Positions 54,981-64,000 of a DNA stretch of 64,000 bases are shown here, one piece after another. Made by a program: the position numbers and the translations under genes. Each line of letters opens with the position of its first letter. Position 1 is the first letter of the stretch. This stretch comes from Candidatus Pantoea floridensis (GTDB taxonomy: Bacteria > Pseudomonadota > Gammaproteobacteria > Enterobacterales > Enterobacteriaceae), in assembly GCF_900215435.1 (NCBI RefSeq), contig NZ_OCMY01000001.1, forward strand, positions 496,001 to 560,000, in the 5' to 3' direction. The notes beneath the pieces are model-generated. The model worked only from the letters and a program-made list of their open reading frames with translations, had not been told where the DNA came from and made no database searches.

Positions 54981-55514
54981 TTATGCGGTCAGGCGGAAAT
55001 CGCCGAGCGTATTGGGGATGCGCGGGAAGGTGTGCAGGAACCACGGCGTGAACTGCTCGGGATTCTCTGCCATCTCCTGCTGAATTTGCGCAATCGAACG
55101 ATAGCACCATGCATCGGCTTCATCCGGATTGAGTTCCGGTTGCTCATCGCTGATGGCAAAAAACACGTGACCATACTCATGCTCAGTTAAGCCGTTGCTG
55201 AGCGGCAAGTTATAGCTCAACTCAAACACCGGCGTCAGCGCCAGGTTCATGCCCATCTCTTCACGCAGACGGCGTTCGGCGGCATCGCGCGTCGATTCCT
55301 GCGGATAAGGATGGCTGCAGCAGGTGTTACTCCATAATCCACCGCAGTGATATTTACCGCTGGCCCGGCGTTGTAACAGCACTTCATGGCGCGAATTGAA
55401 CACGTAAACCGTTACCGCACGATGCAGCAATCCTTTCTCATGCACTTCCAGCTTTTCCATCTGGCCGATAGGACGATCGAGGTGGTCAACGAGAATAACT
55501 TCAATGGCGGACAT
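54981..55514 (-). CDS. idi: Isopentenyl-diphosphate delta-isomerase (type I)
   Basis: Interconverts isopentenyl and dimethylallyl diphosphate. 177 residues (E. coli 182), Nudix-like fold. Active-site Cys66 in WSNTCCSHPYP, the Nudix-type DAAERRLREEMG and the conserved Glu in TEHEYGHVFFA. Start ATG 55514 is preceded by GGAG. No other isoprenoid or carotenoid gene is near in the window. Confidence 0.95.
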   Translation of the reverse strand: MSAIEVILVDHLDRPIGQMEKLEVHEKGLLHRAVTVYVFNSRHEVLLQRRASGKYHCGGLWSNTCCSHPYPQESTRDAAERRLREEMGMNLALTPVFELSYNLPLSNGLTEHEYGHVFFAISDEQPELNPDEADAWCYRSIAQIQQEMAENPEQFTPWFLHTFPRIPNTLGDFRLTA

Positions 55515-55906
55515 GACAACTCCTTCGGAAAATTCGCAGCTATTGTACACAACCGCCAAAAGTTTGATGGAGGAAATAGCGCACATTCCGTGCGTTAACG
55601 GGGGCAACGTAAAGCGTAGCAGCCTGCGGGCGTTTCAGCATAAAAAGGCGGAAAAAGGCGTTAACAGAGGAGATATGGGCAGAGTGTGAGCGGATCGCCA
55701 TTCATGGCGTAATATCAATCAGTTAAGCACGGTACCAAATCACCGCACATGCCGTAGCGGCGCGATTTATCGCGCAATGAATTGCGCCGCTACGGCATAT
55801 GCGCTTGTTAAGAAGGTTTTTCATCTGTTAACTGCCCAACATTATGCCATAAATGGCGACCCTACAATTGTTGGGTGCGCATCCATGCGCACCGTTTGGC
55901 ACAGGA
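55515..55906. other. Gene-free interval with several palindromes
   Basis: 392 bp with no credible gene. Contains a degenerate REP copy (55693-55709), a long hairpin with 15-bp perfect arms ATGCCGTAGCGGCGC (55749-55763) and GCGCCGCTACGGCAT (55784-55798), a half copy CCATAAATGGCGACCCTAC (about 55847-55865) and GGTGCGCATCCATGCGCACC (55874-55893). Confidence 0.75.
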
Positions 55907-57802
55907 TTAAAGTTTAAAGCTCTGCACCACCAGCTCCAGCTGTACGCTCTGCTGCTCCATCGCCTGAGCGGCGGCTGAAACCTGCTCAACCAGCGCGGCG
56001 TTCTGCTGGGTGCTGCCATCCAGCTGAGTAATCGCCACGTTGACCTGATCGATCCCCATGCTCTGCTCGCGGCTCGCCGACATGATCTCACTCATCAACG
56101 TGGTAACGCTGCTAACCCCCTGCATCAGCTCATCCATGGTTTGCCCGGCCTGCTGCACCAGATCGCTGCCGGTATCGATATTGGCCACCGACTCCTCAAT
56201 CAGCTTCTTAATTTCACGTGCGGAGTTGGCCGAACGCTGCGCCAGATTACGCACCTCCGATGCCACCACGGCAAATCCACGGCCCTGCTCGCCCGCTCGC
56301 GCCGCTTCTACCGCGGCGTTGAGCGCCAGGATATTGGTCTGGAAGGCGATACTATCAATGACGCTGATGATATCGACCACTTTACGTGAGGATTGGTTGA
56401 TCGCGCCCATGGTCGTGACCACCTGACGCACCACTTCGGTACCGCGCGCCGCCACCTGTGACGCACCATCCGCCAGCTGATTGGCATGAGTGGCGTTGTC
56501 GGCGTTCTGGCGCACCGTGCCGGTGAGCTCTTCCATCGACGCGGCGGTTTCGACAATAGAGCTGGCCTGAGATTCGGTTCGCGCCGAGAGATCGGCGTTG
56601 CCGCTGGCGATTTCACGTGAAGCCGCAGTAATCGCCAGCGCGCTATCCCCCACCTGGCGCATCAGCCCTTGCAGATAGGAGATGAACTGGTTAAAGCTTT
56701 GCGCCACCGCGTTAAATTCCGGGCTGTTGCTGGCCGGCAGACGCTGCGTCAGATCGGCACCGCCGGTTGAAAGCGTTTCAATGTTGCGATGCAGCAAGGC
56801 AAGACGCGTCATCATCGCCCGCACAAAACCGAGCAGCACCAGCAGCAGGATCACCGCCAGCGGAATCTGCACCAGGCCGAGGCGCGTTAACATGCTGTGC
56901 GTCTGCGCATCCAGCAAACTGGAGGGCACATCGCTGGCGAGATACCACGGACTACCGGCAATCGCCTGCAGGAACAGCGTGTGTTCGCCATCTTCACCGG
57001 CAAACGTGGTTTGCGTCGGCTGGCTACCCGCCTGTGCTAACAGACCTTTCAGCGCCGCCGCCATCGGCAGCTGCGTATCGGCAAGGTTTTCCAGCTTCGG
57101 CGCGCCATCCACCAGCGCGGCGTTGCCAACCACTTTGCCGTCGGCTTCAACAATTAGCACGCGCCCTTTAATCGCTTCACCCATCTGTTTTGCCAGCTGG
57201 TTAAAGAAGCCGAGCGTCACGTCAATTGTCGCTACGCCCCATGCGTTGCCATCGCGATAGATCGCCATCGCGCAGTTAGTACGCGGCTGCGGGCTGGCCG
57301 CATCCTGATAGGCTTTCGCCCAGGCACACTGTCCTTTCGGCGCAGCTAAACCGTCTTTGTACCAGGATTGCTCCCAGTATTTGTCGGCGGCATCCGAGTT
57401 CCAGTAGGTATTGACCTGCAGCTGGTTACTGGCGTTACGCGCGAAGAACGAGCTGTTTTTCTCTTTGGCGGGATCGCGGCGGTTGGGCAACGGCCAGATG
57501 CCGCCGCCAAACACGTTGCTATCCTGATACTGGTTAACTAAGGCGGGCAGCAAGGTGTCGATGGCAGCGCTATCCATCACGCCTGCGGCTTCGGTGATAG
57601 CACGCTGCTGCGCTTGTACGCGGTTCATCTGCTCTACGATGCGTCCGGCCAGGCCATCCACTTCGTAACGCACTAAACGGCTCTCGTTTTGCGTGAGCTG
57701 CGGTGCGATAAACTGATTGATCACCAGCACGGTAACCAGCATCAGCACCGCAAAAAAGGCGACCAGCGTCGCGGTGAAACGGGATTGTGTCGTTTTTAAC
57801 AT
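55907..57802 (-). CDS. Methyl-accepting chemotaxis protein with dCache-type sensor
   Basis: 631-residue chemoreceptor. Helix 1 at about 10-32, a large periplasmic dCache-like sensor (about 35-305, with [12 protein letters not shown] and [12 protein letters not shown]), helix 2 at about 310-330, a HAMP segment, and the signalling domain with the highly conserved hairpin [32 protein letters not shown] (about 480-511). No C-terminal pentapeptide for CheR/CheB docking is present (ends VVQSFKL). Ligand unknown. Encoded alone. Confidence 0.93.
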   Translation of the reverse strand: MLKTTQSRFTATLVAFFAVLMLVTVLVINQFIAPQLTQNESRLVRYEVDGLAGRIVEQMNRVQAQQRAITEAAGVMDSAAIDTLLPALVNQYQDSNVFGGGIWPLPNRRDPAKEKNSSFFARNASNQLQVNTYWNSDAADKYWEQSWYKDGLAAPKGQCAWAKAYQDAASPQPRTNCAMAIYRDGNAWGVATIDVTLGFFNQLAKQMGEAIKGRVLIVEADGKVVGNAALVDGAPKLENLADTQLPMAAALKGLLAQAGSQPTQTTFAGEDGEHTLFLQAIAGSPWYLASDVPSSLLDAQTHSMLTRLGLVQIPLAVILLLVLLGFVRAMMTRLALLHRNIETLSTGGADLTQRLPASNSPEFNAVAQSFNQFISYLQGLMRQVGDSALAITAASREIASGNADLSARTESQASSIVETAASMEELTGTVRQNADNATHANQLADGASQVAARGTEVVRQVVTTMGAINQSSRKVVDIISVIDSIAFQTNILALNAAVEAARAGEQGRGFAVVASEVRNLAQRSANSAREIKKLIEESVANIDTGSDLVQQAGQTMDELMQGVSSVTTLMSEIMSASREQSMGIDQVNVAITQLDGSTQQNAALVEQVSAAAQAMEQQSVQLELVVQSFKL

Positions 57803-57926
57803 GTTGTGTGCCCTTACCCTGGTTGGCGAGTTGCCTGATCGAGGTTAACGGCGTGTTAATGAGGATCTTGAGGTGAGCGAGATCACAAAGAAGTGAAATA
57901 GTTGATTTGAGTGATAATTTAAAATT

Positions 57927-57950
57927 GTAGGGTCGGCATGTATGCCGACC
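57927..57950. repeat. Single REP-like palindrome, GGC arm type
   Basis: GTAG (57927-57930) followed by GGTCGGCATGTATGCCGACC (57931-57950), just after the stop of the SUFU-domain gene. Confidence 0.85.
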
Positions 57951-57954
57951 TGGT

Positions 57955-59067
57955 TTACGGTGCAGGCGGCGCTACCACTTCCTGGCGCGGGCGAAACACG
58001 TGATTGTTGCCTTCCGTCAGCAAACGCTGTAACAGCTGCTGGCCACCGCGATCGTCCGCCTGGGCAAACTGGCGTTCGGCTTCGGTAACCGGCGTTGACC
58101 ACAGCAGATTCACCCGGTCGCCCTCGCGTTTCGGCAGACGAAACTGGGCGGTTTCCGGCGCTAAATCATTGGCTAGCAGGAAGCTTTCAAAACCCACTGG
58201 CGCGACTTCTGACGCCAGCGTATGCCCTTCACCAATCCAGGTGAGGCGCGCCCACGGTAAATGTGCAAATTCCGCCAGCGCGCTGGCCATCTGCACCGCA
58301 TTGGCTTCGGTCATCACTTCGCCGTCCACCGCCATCGCCAGCTCAACGCGACGATACTGCGGTGCCAGCTCATCAAATAGATGATCCACCTGCGGCATCG
58401 GCCGGATACTCATGCCGAGGGTCACGAAGTACCAAACGCCATGATGCAGGTGCTGCGAAATGGCCATCGGTGGCCAGCTGCCCTGATCGATGGCGTAATA
58501 TTTTACCGACTCGCCAAACTGCGCCTGATAGCACTGCATCAGTTCGCGCTGCACCCGATCCCATAGATGGCCATCGTGCCAGTCGCGCCAGAAGTGGCGC
58601 TGCTGTTCGGCACGCGCGTAGTAATCATTGGTGGAGGCGGAGCCGAGCGGCGCGGTGAGGCGGTTCTCTTTGATGCAGGCCGCGGAGAAACTGACCTGCT
58701 TGTCCTGATAGAGGCTCCAGCCGGGGATCACCGCCAGCAGCTGGCCGTAATACCACAGTGCCGCCCCGTCATCACTGGGTTCCCACAGAATCTGCAATCC
58801 GGCCGGATCGAGCATCGGCTCGGCTTCCAGCGTACGGCAATATTCGGCACTCAGCAGCGGCGCAATGCCCTGCTCCATCGCTTCACGATCCTCCTGCGCT
58901 GGCGCAGGCAGTAGATTACGTAGCCAGCAGCCGCGCACCGCATACTGGCTGCGAAACAGATCGTTCGGCCAGATATAAAAATAGGCCGTGCGCGCATCCT
59001 GCTCGACGATCGCGGTTAATGTGTGTTGCTGATTCGGCACCTCAGCAATCAGAGGTTGGTGGGTCAT
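57955..59067 (-). CDS. Suppressor-of-fused (SUFU) domain-like protein
   Basis: 370 residues, cytoplasmic. N-terminal part (about 1-150) is Trp/Tyr-rich and unassigned. The C-terminal part (about 160-340) resembles bacterial SUFU-domain proteins: YYAIDQGSWPPMAISQHLHHGVWYFVTLGMSIRP, YRRVELAMAVDG, LAEFAHLPWARLTWIGEGHTL and GFESFLLAND. Bacterial members are found among immunity-type and unknown proteins. No toxin gene is adjacent. I infer the family from pattern only. Confidence 0.7.
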   Translation of the reverse strand: MTHQPLIAEVPNQQHTLTAIVEQDARTAYFYIWPNDLFRSQYAVRGCWLRNLLPAPAQEDREAMEQGIAPLLSAEYCRTLEAEPMLDPAGLQILWEPSDDGAALWYYGQLLAVIPGWSLYQDKQVSFSAACIKENRLTAPLGSASTNDYYARAEQQRHFWRDWHDGHLWDRVQRELMQCYQAQFGESVKYYAIDQGSWPPMAISQHLHHGVWYFVTLGMSIRPMPQVDHLFDELAPQYRRVELAMAVDGEVMTEANAVQMASALAEFAHLPWARLTWIGEGHTLASEVAPVGFESFLLANDLAPETAQFRLPKREGDRVNLLWSTPVTEAERQFAQADDRGGQQLLQRLLTEGNNHVFRPRQEVVAPPAP

Positions 59068-59181
59068 AGCGCCTCGATATTACCTGGAGGAATCCATTTT
59101 CCCCGAGAATAGAGCAGGATCGGCACTCGCGCCATGTGACACAAGGGTAAAACTCTCAAAGTGCATGCGCACCCTTGATGC

Positions 59182-60045
59182 TCAGCGCCCCATGCGCTGC
59201 ATAGCGCGTGAGTAAGCGCCGCGCTGAATTGACCAGCGCAGCAACCCGCCAATCACCGCCATTTCTTTATCCACCAGCCATTGATGCGCTGGCCCAATCG
59301 GCCGCTGGATCTGCTGCTGCGCCCACGGCGGCAGCAATCCCATACCGGCTGTTAGCATCACGCGCATGGCGGGTTTCGCCTGCCAGCTTGGCGCAGGTGC
59401 GTTGATTAATAGCTGCAACACTTCCCGCGTTCGTTCATCGTAAATCAGCGCCGGGCGCATCATGTGTAAATAGTCCTCTACCGCCTGCACGCTTTTCGGC
59501 ACCTGCTGAGCGCCAAGCGCTTCCGCAACGCGTGCCGCCTCCTGGTAATAACGATTCTGCTCGGCCTGGCTGAGCTGGGGATTTTTATAGCGCAGATGCG
59601 CCGCCAAAAAGCGGCTGGTTTCCGCCACGTGTACCCAGGTGAGCAGATGCGGATCGCTAGCGGCATAAGGCTTGCCCGCGTTATCGCAGCCGGTGACGCG
59701 CAGATGAATACGTTTGACGCGTTCGATGAGGGTTTGGGCATCAGCGGTGTTGCCGAAAGTGGTGACGGCGATAAATTGGCTGGTGCGGCGCAAACGCCCC
59801 ATCATGTCCTGACGGAAGTTGGAGTGATCCCATACGCCGGCCAGTGCAGCCGGATGCAGCATTTGCAGCATTAAAGCGCTGATGCCGCCGCACAGCATCG
59901 AGGCAAAGTCACCATGCACGCGCCAGATGACGTGGTCTGGGCCAAATAATCCCGGATCGCCGGGTGGCTGCGAGATATCAAATTCGTTGAGGGATAAGCC
60001 GTTGAGGCGGAAGACTTGCTGTTGGATGCGGTCGCGGATGTTCAT
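59182..60045 (-). CDS. MpaB/DUF2236-family putative oxygenase
   Basis: 287 residues. Family pattern: WRVHGDFASMLCGGISALMLQMLHPAALAGVWDHSNF (about 41-77), RLRRTSQFIAVTTFGNTADA, and the His-containing DPHLLTWVHVAETSRFLAAH. Members include rubber oxygenase-like and mycophenolic-acid MpaB proteins; the biochemical role in enterobacteria is unknown. Encoded alone, with REP elements downstream. Confidence 0.8.
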   Translation of the reverse strand: MNIRDRIQQQVFRLNGLSLNEFDISQPPGDPGLFGPDHVIWRVHGDFASMLCGGISALMLQMLHPAALAGVWDHSNFRQDMMGRLRRTSQFIAVTTFGNTADAQTLIERVKRIHLRVTGCDNAGKPYAASDPHLLTWVHVAETSRFLAAHLRYKNPQLSQAEQNRYYQEAARVAEALGAQQVPKSVQAVEDYLHMMRPALIYDERTREVLQLLINAPAPSWQAKPAMRVMLTAGMGLLPPWAQQQIQRPIGPAHQWLVDKEMAVIGGLLRWSIQRGAYSRAMQRMGR

Positions 60046-60067
60046 TGAATTATGTGCTCGTTAACCC

Positions 60068-60136
60068 GGTCGGCATGAATGCCGACCCTACAAAATCAGT
60101 GAAGCATAACACGTAGGGTCAGCATTCATGCTGACC
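60068..60136. repeat. Inverted pair of REP-like palindromes with different arms
   Basis: GGTCGGCATGAATGCCGACC (60068-60087) plus CTAC, then GTAG (60113-60116) plus GGTCAGCATTCATGCTGACC (60117-60136). The second has the rare GTCAGC/GCTGAC arm pair, perfectly matched. GTAG heads face each other. Confidence 0.88.
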
Positions 60137-60161
60137 GGGCCAAAGAGCGCAACAACCTTAC

Positions 60162-62459
60162 TTAGAGATAATCAAACTGCGCATCTTGCGTACGCACCGA
60201 ATCCAGGCCAATCATCACGTTGATTTTGCCTGGCTCCGCCACCTGCTGCATCTTCTGATTCCAGAACTTCAGCGCATCAACATCGATCTTAAACTTCACC
60301 GTCTGCGATTCGCCGGCTTTCAGCATAATGCGCTGGAAACCACGCAGCTCCTGCACCGGGCGACTGATGCTGGCGACCGGATCGTTGAGATACAGCTGCA
60401 CCACGGTAGCACCATCGCGTTTACCGGTGTTGGTCACGGTAACTGACGCCTCCACCGAGCCATTACGCGGCATGGTACGCGATGACATCTTCACCGGCGA
60501 TACGCTAAAGGTGGTGTAGCTCAGGCCATAGCCAAACGGATAAAGCGGGCCGTTGATGGCGTCGTAATAGTGCGACGTATACTTGTTCGGCTTGGCGAAG
60601 TTGTAAGGACGCCCGGTTGGCAGATGGTTGTAATAAATCGGGATCTGTCCCACTGAACGCGGGAAGGAAACCGGCAGTTTGCCCGACGGGTTGTAGTCAC
60701 CAAACAGCACATCGGCAATAGCGTTACCGCCTTCGGTGCCGCTGAACCAGGTTTCCAGCATCGCATCAGCCTGTTTATCTTCATTCACCACCGTCAACGG
60801 ACGGCCGTTCATCAGCACGATCACCAGCGGTTTGCCGGTGGCTTTCAGCGCCGCCAGCAATTTTTGCTGGCTTGGTGGGATCACTAAATCGCTACGGCTT
60901 GAGGCTTCATGCGCCATGCCCTGCGCTTCGCCGACGGCAGCCACCACCACATCGGCTTTTTTCGCCTGTGCTACCGCTTCGTCAATCAGCGCCTGCGGCG
61001 AACGTTGATCCACGCTCACCGCCTGCTCGTACAGATTGAGGAAATCCTGAATGCCTTTGTTGTCAGTGATGTTTGCGCCCTTGGCATACAGCACGGTGCC
61101 TTTGCCCGCCATCGCATTACGCATGCCCTGCAGCAGCGGAATCGATTGTTTGGCGACGCCCGCCGCTGACCAGCTGCCCATGATGTCGCGTTGACTGTCT
61201 GCCAGCGGCCCCACTAACGCCACGGTGGCGTCCTTCTTCAGAGGCAACGTTTCATGCCAGTTCTTTAACAGCACAATACTTTTACGCGCCACATCACGCG
61301 CTTCGGCGCGATGCAAACGGCTTTCGGCGTTAGTATCCTGCGGATCGCTGCCTTTCGGCCCTAAATGGCTATAAGGATCGTTAAACAGCCCCATGTCATA
61401 TTTGACGTTCAGCACATGACGCGCGGCATCATCAACTTCCGCCATGCTCACCGCGCCGCTTTTCACCAGGCCCGGCAGATATTTGCTGTAGTACTCGTCG
61501 CTCATGCTCATATCGACGCCCGATTTCACGGCGATGCGTACCGCGTCCTGCGGATCGCTGGCCACACCATGTTTCAGCAGCTCTTTGATCGCGCCGTGAT
61601 CGCTAATGGTAATGCCTTTAAACTTCCAGTCACCGCGCAGCAGATCTTTCAGCAACCAGCTATCGGCCGTAGCCGGGGTGCCGTTGATCGAGTTAAGCGC
61701 CACCATCACGCCGCCGCTGCCCGCATCAAGCGAGGCTTTGTACGGCGGCAGATAATCCTGGAACATGCGCTGCGGGCTCATGTCGACGGTGTTGTAATCA
61801 CGCCCGCCTTCCACCGCACCGTAAAGCGCAAAGTGCTTTACGCTGGTCATGATATTGAAGCGATCCGCCGGGCTTTTGCCCTGCATGGCCTTCACCATGG
61901 TGCCGCCCATTTGTGACGTCAGGAAGGTGTCTTCACCGAAACCTTCCGAAACGCGACCCCAGCGCGGTTCGCGTGATACATCCACCATCGGTGCCCACGT
62001 CATGTTCAGGCCGTCATCCGCCGCTTCATAGGCCGATATGCGCCCGACTTCCGCCACCGCATCCAGATCCCAGCTGGCCGCCAGGCCAAGCGGAATCGGG
62101 AAGATGGTGCGCTGACCGTGCACCACGTCATAGGCAAAGAACAGCGGGATTTTCAGGCGGCTGAGCTGCATCACCTGATCCTGCATGGCGCGAATATCCT
62201 GTCGCGTTACGGTATTAAAAATGGCCCCGACCTGACCGTGTTGAATCATGTCGCGAACCGCCGTTTTCGGTGTATCCGGTCCGACGCTAATCAAACGCAT
62301 CTGCCCGATTTTTTCATCAAGGGTCATTTTGCTAAGCAGCTGATTAACAAAGGCGTCGCGCGCCTGCTCGGTCATGGCATGTGGGCCAAACAAATCGTCT
62401 GCAAACGCAGGTTGCATGGCTAAGGAAACAGCGAGGCTAACAGAGTAAATCCATTTCAT
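60162..62459 (-). CDS. bglX: Periplasmic beta-glucosidase BglX (GH3)
   Basis: Cleaves beta-glucosides in the periplasm. 765 residues, E. coli length. Signal peptide MKWIYSVSLAVSLAMQPAFA, then DDLFGPHAMTEQARDAFV. GH3 domain with KIPLFFAYDVVHGQRTIFP and MTSVKHFALYGAVEGGRDYN; the nucleophile Asp is in GITISDHGAIKEL (about residue 286). The C-terminal sheet domain has MLETWFSGTEGGNAIADVLFGDYNPSGKLP, then a fibronectin-III-like end (VTVTNTGKRDGATVVQLYL). Start ATG 62459. Divergent from dld as in E. coli. Confidence 0.96.
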   Translation of the reverse strand: MKWIYSVSLAVSLAMQPAFADDLFGPHAMTEQARDAFVNQLLSKMTLDEKIGQMRLISVGPDTPKTAVRDMIQHGQVGAIFNTVTRQDIRAMQDQVMQLSRLKIPLFFAYDVVHGQRTIFPIPLGLAASWDLDAVAEVGRISAYEAADDGLNMTWAPMVDVSREPRWGRVSEGFGEDTFLTSQMGGTMVKAMQGKSPADRFNIMTSVKHFALYGAVEGGRDYNTVDMSPQRMFQDYLPPYKASLDAGSGGVMVALNSINGTPATADSWLLKDLLRGDWKFKGITISDHGAIKELLKHGVASDPQDAVRIAVKSGVDMSMSDEYYSKYLPGLVKSGAVSMAEVDDAARHVLNVKYDMGLFNDPYSHLGPKGSDPQDTNAESRLHRAEARDVARKSIVLLKNWHETLPLKKDATVALVGPLADSQRDIMGSWSAAGVAKQSIPLLQGMRNAMAGKGTVLYAKGANITDNKGIQDFLNLYEQAVSVDQRSPQALIDEAVAQAKKADVVVAAVGEAQGMAHEASSRSDLVIPPSQQKLLAALKATGKPLVIVLMNGRPLTVVNEDKQADAMLETWFSGTEGGNAIADVLFGDYNPSGKLPVSFPRSVGQIPIYYNHLPTGRPYNFAKPNKYTSHYYDAINGPLYPFGYGLSYTTFSVSPVKMSSRTMPRNGSVEASVTVTNTGKRDGATVVQLYLNDPVASISRPVQELRGFQRIMLKAGESQTVKFKIDVDALKFWNQKMQQVAEPGKINVMIGLDSVRTQDAQFDYL

Positions 62460-62614
62460 CAGGTCGGGCTCTCTTAAGTGACTGCGCAATATCGAAATAA
62501 CCGGGGCAGTTTGCCACAAGATGAGGATAGCAGGTAGCTGCCGATGTCACACCGCGACCCTACCGCAGACGCGTGCTACAGTAGAAGCGCCATGTTAAAG
62601 ACAAGGATAGGCCA

Positions 62615-64000
62615 ATGAATAACAACACTTCGCACCCTACTCTGCTCGCCGAACTGCGTCGTCTGGTGGGTTCGTCACACCTGTTAACCGATGCAGAACA
62701 GACCGCGCGCTACCGCAAAGGTTTTCGCTCGGGCGAAGGCGACGCGCTGGCGGTGATTTTTCCCGGCTCGCTGCTGGAGTTATGGCGTGCGTTGCAAGCG
62801 CTGGTTAGCGCCGATGCCATTATTTTAATGCAGGCCGCCAATACCGGTCTGACGGAAGGTTCCACGCCGCACGGTAATGATTACGATCGTCCGGTGGTCA
62901 TCATCAGCACCTTGCGGCTGGATAAGTTGCATCTGATCGATGACGGCAAACAGATCCTCGCCTTCCCTGGCAGCACGCTGTATCAGTTGGAAAAAGTGCT
63001 GAAACCGTTAGGACGTGAGCCGCATTCTGTTATCGGTTCCTCCTGTATCGGCGCATCGGTAATGGGCGGAATCTGTAATAACTCAGGCGGTTCGTTGATC
63101 AAACGCGGTCCGGCCTACAGTGAAATGGCCCTGTACGCGCAGATTGATGCCAGCGGCAAACTCAAGCTGGTAAACCATCTTGGCATCGATCTTGGCCATT
63201 CGCCGGAGGAGATGTTGGGGCGTTTGGATGACGATCGCTGGCAGCAGAACGATGTGCGTTGGGATGAGCGCCACGCCTCCGATCATGAATATGCCGAGCG
63301 CGTGCGCGATATCACTGCCGACACCCCGGCGCGCTTTAATGCCGATGAGCGCCGCCTGTTCGAAGCGTCTGGCTGCGCGGGCAAGCTGGCAGTATTTGCC
63401 GTGCGTCTCGACACCTTCCCTACCGAACCGCAGCAGCAGGTATTTTATATCGGCACCAACGATCCGGCTGAGCTGGGCGATATTCGCCGTCATATTCTGG
63501 CAGAATTTACGCATCTGCCGGTGGCGGGTGAATATATGCACCGCGACATTTTCGATATCGCTGAGGTGTATGGCAAAGATACCTTCGTGATGATCGACAA
63601 GCTCGGCACCGATAAAATGCCGCTGTTTTTTACCCTTAAGGGCCGCGTTGATGCCTGGCTGAGCAAGCTGAGTTGGGTAAAACCGCATCTTACCGATCGC
63701 CTGTTGCAGCGCGTCAGCGGCTGGTTACCGGCGCATCTGCCCAAACGTCTTAAGCAGTATCGCGACAAATATGAACACCATCTGATGCTGAAGATGTCCG
63801 GCGACGGCGTTGCTGAAGCGCAGGCGTATCTGACCGAATATTTCCGCGAAGGCGGCGGCGCCTTCTTCGCCTGCGATGCCAAAGAGGGCGCGCACGCGTT
63901 CCTGCATCGCTTTGCCGCTGCCGGTGCGGCTGTGCGCTATCACGCGGTGCATGCTGACGAAGTGGAAGATATTCTGGCGTTGGATATTGCGCTGCGCCGT
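62615..64000 (+). CDS. dld: Quinone-dependent D-lactate dehydrogenase Dld (C-terminal end cut by window edge)
   Basis: FAD-containing peripheral membrane enzyme oxidising D-lactate to pyruvate and feeding electrons to quinone. The first 462 residues are visible (E. coli 571 in total). FAD-binding PCMH region: ILMQAANTGLTEGSTPHGNDYDRPVVIIST (about 69-98) and HSVIGSSCIGASVMGGICNNSGGSLIKRGPAYSE. The membrane-binding domain begins later with WVKPHLTDRLLQRVSGWLPAHLPKRLKQYRDKYEHHL. ATG 62615 has AAGGA with 7-nt spacing. The frame stays open to the window end. Confidence 0.96.
   Translation, partial: MNNNTSHPTLLAELRRLVGSSHLLTDAEQTARYRKGFRSGEGDALAVIFPGSLLELWRALQALVSADAIILMQAANTGLTEGSTPHGNDYDRPVVIISTLRLDKLHLIDDGKQILAFPGSTLYQLEKVLKPLGREPHSVIGSSCIGASVMGGICNNSGGSLIKRGPAYSEMALYAQIDASGKLKLVNHLGIDLGHSPEEMLGRLDDDRWQQNDVRWDERHASDHEYAERVRDITADTPARFNADERRLFEASGCAGKLAVFAVRLDTFPTEPQQQVFYIGTNDPAELGDIRRHILAEFTHLPVAGEYMHRDIFDIAEVYGKDTFVMIDKLGTDKMPLFFTLKGRVDAWLSKLSWVKPHLTDRLLQRVSGWLPAHLPKRLKQYRDKYEHHLMLKMSGDGVAEAQAYLTEYFREGGGAFFACDAKEGAHAFLHRFAAAGAAVRYHAVHADEVEDILALDIALRR

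Noticed and set aside
1..64000. tRNA, rRNA, integrase, transposase or attachment sites
   Set aside because: Reading both strands, I found no cloverleaf, rRNA segment, recombinase motif or direct repeat pair bounding the accessory blocks.

Overview
The window looks like chromosomal DNA of an enterobacterium, most likely Pantoea or a close Erwiniaceae relative. Many proteins (OmpX, Dps, GlnHPQ, MntR, DinG, YbiB, MlrA, OsmF, BglX, Dld) read like Escherichia coli proteins, but gene content and order differ. No rRNA, tRNA, phage, insertion sequence or CRISPR array was seen. Species assignment is inference from protein resemblance.

Layout. 0-12.4 kb is a conserved core block matching the E. coli ~18 min region: end of an EmrAB-type pump, ybiR-mntR, a long mntS, ompX, rhtA, dps, glnHPQ, the mscM/ybiO channel and rlmF. 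12.4-17.7 kb is an AaeXAB-like efflux operon (FUSC, DUF1656, HlyD and an unknown 131-aa protein) with a LysR regulator and a divergent flavin reductase. 17.7-32.5 kb is a histidine-utilisation block: hutIG, hutFD, hutC, hutHU, a polar amino acid ABC transporter operon ending in a histidase-like protein with no MIO triad, and an M20 amidohydrolase. 32.6-35.8 kb returns to core genes (ybiB, dinG with a LexA box). 35.8-47.1 kb is a second accessory block: LysR plus guanidinobutyrase and an HcxA-like dehydrogenase, then a seven-gene operon (argininosuccinate-lyase-family enzyme, ABC transporter, two CE4 deacetylase-like proteins, MmgE/PrpD protein) with a divergent LysR. 47.3-64 kb resembles the E. 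coli ~47 min region: XRE-cupin/GNAT pair, mlrA, yohO, yehWXY-osmF, an MFS transporter, idi, a chemoreceptor, a SUFU-domain protein, an MpaB/DUF2236 protein, bglX and the start of dld.

How the genes work together. The hut genes encode the five-step route histidine > urocanate > imidazolonepropionate > formiminoglutamate > N-formylglutamate > glutamate (HutH, HutU, HutI, HutF, HutG). Six near-palindromes around TGTATA(T/G)ACA lie before hutH, hutC, hutI/hutF and the transporter/MIO-less lyase operon, so HutC probably controls them all. The second accessory operon pairs a C-N lyase family with an epimerase family and an uptake system, and may take up and break down an unknown N-substituted amino acid.

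Intergenic gaps throughout carry a REP-like family: a GTAG tetranucleotide next to a 20-bp palindrome built on CATnnATG, with at least six arm variants in which both arms change together. A second family (CCCTCTCCC type) occurs twice, and one gap holds four palindromes at an exact 36-bp period.

Most promising for new biology: the MIO-less histidase paralogue in a predicted HutC-regulated transport operon, the ASL/CE4/CE4/MmgE-PrpD transport operon, and the MntS homologue with a cysteine-rich N-terminal extension.
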